DNA from: JAEUKA01 sp044228505
GTDB lineage: Bacteria > Myxococcota_A > Polyangia > Palsa-1104 > JAEUJZ01
Assembly: GCA_044228505.1 (NCBI GenBank)
Contig: JBGAUT010000005.1
Coordinates: 124,001 to 188,000, forward strand
Length of the DNA: 64,000 bases
Direction of reading: 5' to 3'
A model generated the notes under the pieces. It made no database searches. It saw only the letters and a list, made by a program, of their open reading frames with translations, and was not told the origin of the DNA. Positions 41,829-49,630 of the stretch are shown here, in pieces (position 1 is the stretch's first letter; every line of letters starts with the position of its first letter). The translations under genes were made by a program, and so were the position numbers.

Positions 41829-44800
41829 CTACGGAGGTGGTTGGCTGTGCGGTCCGCCGGGGGTGAGCGCTGGCGTCATGGTGCCGCGAGTCTCGAGCAC
41901 CCGGAGCAGGATTCGGTACATCACCGGCAACACGATCAGCGTCAGCAGGGCTGCAGACAGCGTGCCTCCGACGATGACCACCGCGATCGGGCGCTGTGTT
42001 TCGGCTCCGATGGCTCGCGACAGCGCTGCTGGAATCAGACCCAGCGCCGCCAGTGCGGCCGTCATCAGCACCGCCCGGAGCCTGCTTTGACTGCCCTTGA
42101 TGATGGCTTGATCGAGCGGCTCTCCGTGCCGACGCCTCTCTTCGATCGAAGACACCACCAACACGCCGTTGAGCGAAGCTTGCCCGACCAGCGCGATGAA
42201 GCCGACGGCTGCCGCAATCGACACCGGCATATCGACGAGCCACAATCCGAGCGCGCCACCGACGAGGGCAAACGGCACGTTGAGCAGAACCAGCAGTGCC
42301 AGCGCCATCGAATCGAACGCCTTGAACAAAAGTGCCAGCGTGAGCAGGAGCGCCACCGGAACCACCAATCGGAGCCGCGCCATCGATCGCTCTTTGGACT
42401 CGAACTCTCCGCCCCACTCGACGGTCATACCGGGCTTGAGCTGAACCTTCGTTTTGACCGCGTGTTGTGCATCAAGCACGAAGCTTCCCAGGTCGCGGCC
42501 ACGGACGTTCATTCGCAGTCCGATGTAGCGGCGACCGTTTTCGCGATTGAGCGTGGCCCGTCCATAGTCGACGCGGACCGTGGTGACTGCCGATAGCGGA
42601 ATCAGCGCTCCACCTTTGGTTGGAATGCGCAGCGCGCTGATTTTTTCGATGGTGTCGCGAGCGGCATCGGGCAGTCGCAACACCACGTCGAAGTTGCGCT
42701 CACCTTCCCAGAGCGTGCCGACCGGGCTGCCGCCCAGTGCGACGGTGATGAAGTGCTGGACATCGCTCATCGACAGGCCGAAGCGCCCGAGCAGCTCCCG
42801 TCGGGGCTTGATCTGAAGCTGGGGCACCGGCGCGCTTTTGACGATACCCAGATCCGACACGCCTTTGACGTCGCCAATCGCTGCCAGTGCAGCCTCGGCG
42901 GTAGCCTGTAGATCCTTCATATCGTGGTAGTAGATTTTGAGCGCAATCTGACCCATCTGACCGGAGATGTTTTCGTTCACGTTGTCGCGAATCGGCTGCG
43001 AAAAGTTCACCGATAGCCCCGGCACGACCTTGAGCGCGCCATTCATCTTTTCGATGAGCGCGCCCAGGTTGGGAGTGTCCTTGGGCCAGCTATCCATCGG
43101 GTTTAGCTTGACGAAAAACTCCAGGTTGCTAGGCAGCGCTGCGTCGGTTCCGTCCTCGGGTCGTCCGAGCTGAGACGAGAGCGACTCGACCTGTGGGAAC
43201 GTCTCCATCAGGCTGGTGATGCGCGGCATCAGTCGGCGGCCCTCGTCGAGCGAGACGTTCGAAGGCAGGGTAAAGGTCAGATACAGCGCGCCTTCGTTTA
43301 GCTCGGGCAGAAACTCACTGCCACGATTGGCCAGGATGTAGCCCGCGAGCAGCAGCGATGCGACCGCCGTTCCGATGACCATGAACGGATGTCGCAGCGC
43401 CGCCCGCAGTGAGGGGAGATAGAGTACCTCGGCCGCTTTGAGGACCGGCGATTCACGATGGGTCGCTCCTTTGCGATAGGCCAGCGTCGCCAGCACTGGC
43501 ACGAGCGTCACCGAAAACAGCAAGCTTCCCAGCAGCGCAGACACCACCGTGTGTGCCATCGGCGCAAAGATCCGTCCCTCGACCCGCTGGAGCAAAAAGA
43601 TCGGCAGGTACGCTGCACTAATGATGAGCAGCGCGTAGATTGTGGGCCTTGCGACCTGGCGCACCGCCCAGCCAATCCGCTCGTGTACGTCATCGGGGGC
43701 GTCTTTGGGCGGATGCTGGAGCGTGGTGACGATGTGCTCGATGATGACGACCGCACCGTCCACGATGACTCCGAAGTCGACCGCGCCCATCGACAGCAGG
43801 TTGGCCGACATGCCTCGGGTATATAAGTAGATAAAGGCAGCGCACAGTGACAGCGGGATCGTGCTCGCCACAATCAGCGCCGCTTTGAGATCGAGCAGAA
43901 ACACGAGTAGGACGATCAGCACCAGCACCGCGCCCTCGACGAGGTTGCGACCGACGGTTTCCAGCGTCTTATTGATCAGCTCGGTGCGGTCATAGAACGG
44001 CCAGACACGGACGTTGTCGGGTAAGGCCCGGCCGTTGATGTCGTCGATCTTGGCGCGCACGCGGGCGAGCACTGCCGATGGGTTTTCGCCCCGTCGCATT
44101 AGTACGATTCCTTCCACTGCGTCGGTGTCGTGACCTCGGCTGTAGATGCCTTGGCGGGGCGTCCAGCCTTCATCGACCGAGGCCACGTCTTTGACCAAAA
44201 TCGGCGTTCCACCCCGAGTGGCGACGGCGACCTTGGCGATGTCGATAGGGCTTCCGAACAGGCCCTCGCTGCGGATGATGAGCTGCTCGCTGCCACGAAT
44301 CAGCACGCCACCGGAGGCATTGACCGAGGCACCTTGCAGCGCTTCCTCTAGCTCGCGCAGGGTCAGTCCCTTGGCCGCCAGCAGGGCCGGATCGGCGCGG
44401 ACGTGGATTTCGCGGACGAGGCCACCGTAGCTTACGACATCGGCGACGCCATCGACCTGCAGGATGCGGGGCCTGACCACCCAGTCTTGCAGCGTGCGCA
44501 GAAGCAGCGGGTCACCTTGGATCGCTTCGCCTTGCTTTCCCAGCGAGCGCAGCGAGTAGCGATAGATCTCGCCAATTGGTGTCGACAGCGAGCCAAGCTG
44601 GGGCGTCACTCCCGGTGGTAGCTCGGCCAGGCGCAGCCGTTCGAGGGTCTGACTTCGCGCAAACAGCACATCAATGCCATCGCCAAACGTCAGCGTTACA
44701 AACGACAGACCAAACAGGTTGAGGCTGCGGACCTTGACCAGGCCGAAGGTGCCGTTTACTGCGCGCTCGATCGGGATCGAGACTTGGCGCTCCAGCTCTT

Positions 44801-44975
44801 CGGCGGGCTGACCGGGATAGATGCTGATGATGTTGACCTGGGTGTCGGTGGGATCGGGGAAGGCCTCGATGGTCAGCTCTCGGAATGCGAACAGGCCCCA
44901 GATCAGGACCAGTACTGTGGCGATCAGCACTGCGGCACGACTGCGCAGCGCGGCACGAATCAGCGCGGAGAACAT
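41829..44975 (-). CDS. RND heavy-metal efflux pump, inner-membrane subunit
   Basis: 1048 residues, the length of CzcA/CusA proteins, with the twelve-helix RND layout and two large periplasmic loops. The N-terminus (MFSALIRAALRSRAAVLIATVLVLIWGLFAFRELTIEAFPDPTDTQVNI) and LPPGVTPQLGSLSTPIGEIYRYSL are characteristic. The proton-relay motif of the HME-RND subgroup is DFGVIVDGAVVIIEH. Its partners are encoded directly upstream: adaptor 3 bp away, then the outer-membrane channel. The pump should export a metal ion from periplasm or cytoplasm; whether Cu/Ag or Co/Zn/Cd cannot be decided by eye. It is the last gene of the operon. Confidence 0.95.
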   Translation of the reverse strand: MFSALIRAALRSRAAVLIATVLVLIWGLFAFRELTIEAFPDPTDTQVNIISIYPGQPAEELERQVSIPIERAVNGTFGLVKVRSLNLFGLSFVTLTFGDGIDVLFARSQTLERLRLAELPPGVTPQLGSLSTPIGEIYRYSLRSLGKQGEAIQGDPLLLRTLQDWVVRPRILQVDGVADVVSYGGLVREIHVRADPALLAAKGLTLRELEEALQGASVNASGGVLIRGSEQLIIRSEGLFGSPIDIAKVAVATRGGTPILVKDVASVDEGWTPRQGIYSRGHDTDAVEGIVLMRRGENPSAVLARVRAKIDDINGRALPDNVRVWPFYDRTELINKTLETVGRNLVEGAVLVLIVLLVFLLDLKAALIVASTIPLSLCAAFIYLYTRGMSANLLSMGAVDFGVIVDGAVVIIEHIVTTLQHPPKDAPDDVHERIGWAVRQVARPTIYALLIISAAYLPIFLLQRVEGRIFAPMAHTVVSALLGSLLFSVTLVPVLATLAYRKGATHRESPVLKAAEVLYLPSLRAALRHPFMVIGTAVASLLLAGYILANRGSEFLPELNEGALYLTFTLPSNVSLDEGRRLMPRITSLMETFPQVESLSSQLGRPEDGTDAALPSNLEFFVKLNPMDSWPKDTPNLGALIEKMNGALKVVPGLSVNFSQPIRDNVNENISGQMGQIALKIYYHDMKDLQATAEAALAAIGDVKGVSDLGIVKSAPVPQLQIKPRRELLGRFGLSMSDVQHFITVALGGSPVGTLWEGERNFDVVLRLPDAARDTIEKISALRIPTKGGALIPLSAVTTVRVDYGRATLNRENGRRYIGLRMNVRGRDLGSFVLDAQHAVKTKVQLKPGMTVEWGGEFESKERSMARLRLVVPVALLLTLALLFKAFDSMALALLVLLNVPFALVGGALGLWLVDMPVSIAAAVGFIALVGQASLNGVLVVSSIEERRRHGEPLDQAIIKGSQSRLRAVLMTAALAALGLIPAALSRAIGAETQRPIAVVIVGGTLSAALLTLIVLPVMYRILLRVLETRGTMTPALTPGGPHSQPPP

Positions 44976-44978
44976 GGG

Positions 44979-46130
44979 TTAGTCCTCCATATCGATGGCG
45001 TTGAGGAGCAGGATGGCACCTCGGGTGACGATGCGGTCGCCTACCTTGAGCCCGGCGCGAATCTCGGTGATGCCAGAACGCTGACGACCGAGCGTGACCT
45101 CGGTGCGGTGAAAGTGTCCGGGGGCGCTCTGCAAAAAGACCACCGAATCGAGGCCGTCGCTGACGATGCTCTGAGACGGTACACGGAGGACACTGGGCTT
45201 GCCGGTGGGACTTTTGCCAAAGTGGGCCTCAACGAAAGCGTTGGGACGCAGCCGTCCGCCGGGGTTTTTGGCGCGGGCGCGAATCGGCACGGTCTGCCGG
45301 TCCATGTCGACGACCTGCGAGATGTTTTCGACCTGACCGCTACCCAGGCTGTCATTGTCGCCGGGGATGCGAATGTCAATCGGATCACCGACGTGGAGGC
45401 TTCCAACATCGGACTGTGCCACGTCCGCTAGCACCAGCACTTCTTCCAAATCGGCGAGTGTCACCACCGGGCGCTCTTTGCCCGGACCGACCTGCTGACC
45501 GGGTGCGGCATCGACCTGAATGACCGCGCCGGCTCGTGGTGCGAGCAGCCAGTAGCGGTTGTCGGCATCGGGCGCAATCGACATCGACTTGAGCCGGGAA
45601 TCGGCTGTCTGCGCTTGCAGCTCGGCATCGCGGAGATCGTTTTTGGCCACGAGCAAGTCGTTGGCCGAGGCACCCCGTGCTTCGACGAGAACCTGCATCC
45701 GCTCGGCCAGCGCTCTCTTGGTCTGCGACAGCGCGGACGAGGCCCGCAGTTCACGGAGCAGCGTCGCCATGTCTCCAGAGCGAATCAGCGCCAGCTTGGC
45801 ACCCACCTCGACATGATCGCCGAGCTTGACGGCGACGTGATCGATTCGACCCTCCATCGGGGCGAAGCTGGGAGCAGTTCGGGACTCGACGGCGGCGATG
45901 CGAGCGGTGATTGGCGGCATCGGCAGCGGATCGCCCAAGGTGACTTCGCCGGTCTCAAACGGAATCGGCTGCGGCACCCCAGGCTTGAGCACTACGTCGG
46001 TCTTGGTCACCGTGAATCCCGCTGGTTCGGCGTTACGGTGAGCGCCTCCCTTCCACCACAGTGCAGTGCCAAAACCGAGCGCGGTGGTGATGGCTCCCGC
46101 CACAAAGCCAAGGACTACAGGTTTACTCAT
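44979..46130 (-). CDS. RND efflux periplasmic adaptor (CzcB/CusB-like)
   Basis: 383 residues with an N-terminal membrane anchor (VLGFVAGAITTALGFGTAL). The order is that of HlyD-type adaptors: beta-barrel/lipoyl start (APMEGRIDHVAVKLGDHVEVGAKLALIRSGD), a helical hairpin rich in Ala/Arg/Gln (RELRASSALSQTKRALAERMQVLVEARGASANDLLVAKNDLRDAELQAQ), return lipoyl half (WLLAPRAGAVIQVDAAPGQQVGP) and membrane-proximal domain (VLRVPSQSIVSDGLDSVVFLQSAPGHFHRTEVTLGRQRSG). It links the RND pump to the outer-membrane channel. The gene starts 8 bp inside the channel gene and ends 3 bp before the pump gene. Confidence 0.93.
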   Translation of the reverse strand: MSKPVVLGFVAGAITTALGFGTALWWKGGAHRNAEPAGFTVTKTDVVLKPGVPQPIPFETGEVTLGDPLPMPPITARIAAVESRTAPSFAPMEGRIDHVAVKLGDHVEVGAKLALIRSGDMATLLRELRASSALSQTKRALAERMQVLVEARGASANDLLVAKNDLRDAELQAQTADSRLKSMSIAPDADNRYWLLAPRAGAVIQVDAAPGQQVGPGKERPVVTLADLEEVLVLADVAQSDVGSLHVGDPIDIRIPGDNDSLGSGQVENISQVVDMDRQTVPIRARAKNPGGRLRPNAFVEAHFGKSPTGKPSVLRVPSQSIVSDGLDSVVFLQSAPGHFHRTEVTLGRQRSGITEIRAGLKVGDRIVTRGAILLLNAIDMED

Positions 46131-47478
46131 CGCTGACTCCTTCTTGGACCAAATCGACGCTCAGGCGGAACAGGTCACCTAGCGTTGTGGCCTCTTGCAG
46201 TAGCAGCTCGTCGAGCGCACGCTGGGCCTGGTTCAGATCGGTAAGGGGAACCGCTCGTGCCTCAAAGGCTCGTCGGACATCGCGCAAAATGGCCTGTCCG
46301 CGTGGCAACACCTGTTCCTGCAACGTGCCGAGCCGCTGCCGCTGTGTCAGAAGCGCCCGCTTGAGCGAGTCAATCCGCACTGCGGAGGAGCGCAGCGTGA
46401 GTCGTTTTTGTTCCGCAAATCGTCGCGCCCGCGACTGCGCCGCTTGAACCCCGCTTTGGCCGTGGTCGATCAGCGCCAGCGGAGTGCTCAGCGACACCGA
46501 CATCGAGTGCTGCTGGTTACCGGACGCGACAAACCGGTCATACAGATAGCCCACCCGGATGGTCGGATCGGGAATCCGCTGCGAGTAGGCCTGTCTCTCT
46601 TCGGCACAAGCGGCGGCTTGCAGGGCGGTGAGGGCTTGCAGATCGGGACGCGTTTCGATTCGTGGCGGCATCGTTTCGGCTCGACTGAACCAGCGGGCCA
46701 GGAATCGGCGGGCCTCCGCCTCATCTGGAAACGTCGCGCAGCGGCTGCCGACAAACTGGCCGCACATGGCTTGGGCCGCCAAGATGTCGCCTTGGTCTGC
46801 GGCGACCTGTTGTTCTAAGCGCAGCAGCTCGATCTCTGCGCGATCGGCATCAAGTGGTGGACCAAAGCCAGTCTTGACCCGCTCACGGGCGAGCAGAAGT
46901 GCCGAGCGGGACTGCGTGACCAAGCGAATATCTGCAGACTGTCGCAAGCTCGCAATCGCCAGGTCGCCGAGTGTCCGAAGCAGGGCCAGCGCTTGCGCCC
47001 GCACCGAAGCCCGTCTCTGGGCATCGGCGGCTTCGACCAGGTGACTGGCACGCTCGATGCGCGCCTTCCGTCGGGCAAGGTCGGGATGGATGCTGAGCCC
47101 GACGCCGTAGTTGGGAATGTTCTGCAGCGGGTTTGGCAGATCGGATGGGTTCGCGGTACCAAGCGGAATGGTTCCCACCGCAGCATCGAGCACCGGGTTG
47201 TCGATGAGCCGACTCTGCCGGGCATCGGACTGACTCAGATCGACAGCCAAGTGATCTTGCTGGAGCGCGGGGGAGTGATCGCGTACCGCTTGTGATAATG
47301 CGATAAGGTCCAGCTCGGAAGAGGGGTGAAACTCGTCGCTTTCTGGCGGGGGTTCGGCGCGGGCGCGAATCGCTGAGGTGACCAGACACCCCAGGCTGAG
47401 CGCGAACAGAACACCGCGCAGCCGCCCACTACTACGACGCCTAGGAGGATGAATCGTGCAGGAGTTCTGTGAGTTCAC
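46123..47478 (-). CDS. RND efflux outer-membrane channel (CzcC/TolC-like)
   Basis: 451 residues. A signal peptide (GRLRGVLFALSLGCLVTSAIRARA) is followed by two repeated TolC-type halves of long helices and short strands: LDLIALSQAVRDHSPALQQDHLAVDLSQSDARQSRLIDNPVLDAAVGTIP, then RPDLQALTALQAAACAEERQAYSQRIPDPTIRVGYLYDRF with SVSLSTPLALIDHGQSGVQAAQSRARRFAEQKRLTLRS. PDPTIRVGY and SLSTPL are conserved TolC-family elements. First gene of the three-gene efflux operon. It starts 75 bp downstream (minus strand) of the PqaA-like gene's end, so the two may be separate units. Confidence 0.92.
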   Translation of the reverse strand: MNSQNSCTIHPPRRRSSGRLRGVLFALSLGCLVTSAIRARAEPPPESDEFHPSSELDLIALSQAVRDHSPALQQDHLAVDLSQSDARQSRLIDNPVLDAAVGTIPLGTANPSDLPNPLQNIPNYGVGLSIHPDLARRKARIERASHLVEAADAQRRASVRAQALALLRTLGDLAIASLRQSADIRLVTQSRSALLLARERVKTGFGPPLDADRAEIELLRLEQQVAADQGDILAAQAMCGQFVGSRCATFPDEAEARRFLARWFSRAETMPPRIETRPDLQALTALQAAACAEERQAYSQRIPDPTIRVGYLYDRFVASGNQQHSMSVSLSTPLALIDHGQSGVQAAQSRARRFAEQKRLTLRSSAVRIDSLKRALLTQRQRLGTLQEQVLPRGQAILRDVRRAFEARAVPLTDLNQAQRALDELLLQEATTLGDLFRLSVDLVQEGVSDE

Positions 47479-47553
47479 AATGGGAATATATCAGCCCCAT
47501 TTGAACCGTGGGAAAGGAGCGAACTTGGGCCACTCCGCAGCGCTAGGGTTAGG

Positions 47554-49026
47554 TTACGGACCCGTTCCTTCGTACTTGCTGGTCTTGGGATTGATTCCAG
47601 CAAACGGCCTGGTATCGGGCACCACCCGCACCTGCGTCGAAAACTTGTAGGGCACGATCTGGCCGCTGGGATAGGTCAGCTCGATATAGAAGGCGGTATA
47701 GCCGGTGGCGGGCTTATCGACCTTGGCTACAAATACGCCGCCGCCTTGGTCGGTGAGATCGCTCGCCATCCATTTTTTGCCGAGCGTCTCGACGCGGAAG
47801 TCGCGGCTCTTCGAGTTGGTGGCTTGCCACAACTGAACCTTGGTCGGCTTGTCGGCACTCTGCACGCGGATCGTGTCGCTCCCTTCCAGTTTCCAGCTAA
47901 ACGTTGGACGGGGCCGGTCGTCGCGGAAACCGAGCACGTAGGCCAGCACGCTCTCTAGCGCATCGCTGCCACCGAGTGAGTGGTCAGCGTTTGGGACATA
48001 GCGCAGATACTTGTCGCCCGGCAGATCATTCCAGTAGTTCTGTGAGCCATCGGGTAGGAAGAACTGATCTCCGCTCGCGTTGACGATGTACTTGGGCATC
48101 GTGAGCCGCTTTCGGAACAGGTACGGGTCTTCGTTTTTGAGCATAAACGCCATCTCGGGCGTGCCGATGTGCTCGGTGATCTTGTTGTAGTGATAGTCGT
48201 ACAGCGCCTTGGCCCAAAATCCGTACGTCTCGACATGCTGGACCATGAACTGTTCGACGTTCAGCACATCGATCACGATCGGAATGGCTGCCGCCACTCG
48301 GGAGTCCACCGCCGCCGTCAGCCAGGTGGTCCAGCCCCGCTTCGAGGCTCCGGCCACGATGAACTTGTCGATGTTGAGGCTGCCACCCTCGCTTGACTTG
48401 AGGAATTCTTGGGCAGTATCCATCGCCAGCACGGCGCTCTTGACCATCGGGAATCGCGCCGACCAGGTGGGATCGCTCGTCTTCATCACTTGCGACCACG
48501 AAAACGCGACGATGCCGTCTTCCTCGTGTGGTTTGCCGTCATGGCCGGTAAAGGTCAGCGGTTGATTGGGCACCTGTTCGAGGTTGACGACGATCGCACC
48601 TGCTCCTTTGGCAATCGTCACCATGTCGCTATCCGCCATGGTCGGGGGCGCACCGCCGTTGTCACCACCCGAGATTGCCAGCACCGCCGGTCCGGGCGTC
48701 AGGTTGTCCGGCTTGATGATGGTCAGGTCGTGCTGCCACTGGGGCCGGTCGACCTCTTTGCTGGTCCGCCAGGTGAGCGACTTCATGTCGATCAGATAGG
48801 CGGTGTAGCCGCTGCCCTTCACGGTCTTTTGCAGCTTCCAGGTGTAGCTAGGGTCTTTGGCTTTCACATAGCGGTCGAGGTCGGTGAGCGGATCGGTCTG
48901 GGCGGCAGGATCGTCCATCGCCATCGAGCCGCTGTGGCAGCCCGCCGCCGAAAGAGTTGCCGCAAAGGCGAGCAGTCGTCCCCACCGATGGCTGCGGGAA
49001 CTCGTCTGGGTCAGAAATCGGATCAT
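47554..49026 (-). CDS. PhoPQ-activated pathogenicity-related (PqaA-like) lipoprotein
   Basis: 490 residues from ATG 49026, with GAGGAGG six bases upstream; the frame extends to 49077. The lipoprotein signal ends LSAAGC (Cys30). The core is an alpha/beta-hydrolase-like fold of the PhoPQ_related family: SLTWRTSKEVDRPQWQHDLTIIKPDNLTPGPAVLAISGGDNGG, FPMVKSAVLAMDTAQEFL, FIVAGASKRGWTTWLTAAVDSRVAAAIPIVIDVLN, YLRYVPNADHSLGGSD. The SKRG nucleophile elbow and the late DHSL histidine are present, consistent with a serine hydrolase. In enterobacteria PqaA is linked to cationic peptide resistance; its biochemistry is poorly defined. Confidence 0.9.
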   Translation of the reverse strand: MIRFLTQTSSRSHRWGRLLAFAATLSAAGCHSGSMAMDDPAAQTDPLTDLDRYVKAKDPSYTWKLQKTVKGSGYTAYLIDMKSLTWRTSKEVDRPQWQHDLTIIKPDNLTPGPAVLAISGGDNGGAPPTMADSDMVTIAKGAGAIVVNLEQVPNQPLTFTGHDGKPHEEDGIVAFSWSQVMKTSDPTWSARFPMVKSAVLAMDTAQEFLKSSEGGSLNIDKFIVAGASKRGWTTWLTAAVDSRVAAAIPIVIDVLNVEQFMVQHVETYGFWAKALYDYHYNKITEHIGTPEMAFMLKNEDPYLFRKRLTMPKYIVNASGDQFFLPDGSQNYWNDLPGDKYLRYVPNADHSLGGSDALESVLAYVLGFRDDRPRPTFSWKLEGSDTIRVQSADKPTKVQLWQATNSKSRDFRVETLGKKWMASDLTDQGGGVFVAKVDKPATGYTAFYIELTYPSGQIVPYKFSTQVRVVPDTRPFAGINPKTSKYEGTGP

Positions 49027-49280
49027 ATGAGCCTCCTCGTAAGCCCCCATCTCTGGAGGCAAAGAAAGCGGCATCATACTGAAAGCGACTTGCCGGCAGG
49101 CAACCTGAAAAAGGTGGATGCGCCAAGCCCGTGCCCGGCCTTACGGGCCAAACAGTTGAATGTTTTTTGCAAAAAAACCGACTTGGGCTGATTCGGGGGC
49201 AAAAAACTTTGTGCTCGCAGCGAGTTTTGCCGGTCTTGCGGGCAAAAACTTTGCGACCCTTAGCCCTGGCCAGGCCCGCC

Positions 49281-49610
49281 ATGAAGACCGTCTTCCTACT
49301 CATCCTATCGAACGTGTTTATGACCTTCGCGTGGTACGGGCACCTCAAGTTTAAGAACGTGCCGCTGTGGCAGGTCATCATCGTGAGCTGGCTGATTGCG
49401 TTCTTCGAGTATTGCCTGCAAGTTCCCGCAAACCGCCTTGGCCACGGCGTCTACAGCGCTGCGCAGCTCAAGACCATGCAAGAGGTCATCACCCTGCTCG
49501 TGTTCTGCGGATTCTCTGTGCTGTATTTAAAAGAGCCGCTCAAGTGGAACTACCTGGTCGGCTTCGGCTTCATGGCGATGGCGGTGTTTTTTGTGTTTAG
49601 GAAGTGGTAG
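49281..49610 (+). CDS. DUF486 small membrane protein
   Basis: 109 residues from ATG 49281, with no clear SD. Four transmembrane helices: VFLLILSNVFMTFAWYGHL, WQVIIVSWLIAFFEYCLQVP, MQEVITLLVFCGFSVLYL, YLVGFGFMAMAVFFVFR. The segments TFAWYGHLKFK and EYCLQVPANRLGHGVYSAAQLKTMQEVITLLVF match DUF486, a drug/metabolite-transporter-like half protein found in many bacteria without an established substrate. The 254 bp before it (49027-49280) contain short A-rich runs and repeated GCAAAAA pieces but nothing I can name. Confidence 0.93.
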   Translation: MKTVFLLILSNVFMTFAWYGHLKFKNVPLWQVIIVSWLIAFFEYCLQVPANRLGHGVYSAAQLKTMQEVITLLVFCGFSVLYLKEPLKWNYLVGFGFMAMAVFFVFRKW

Positions 49611-49630
49611 CGGGGGCGATTGGAACCGGT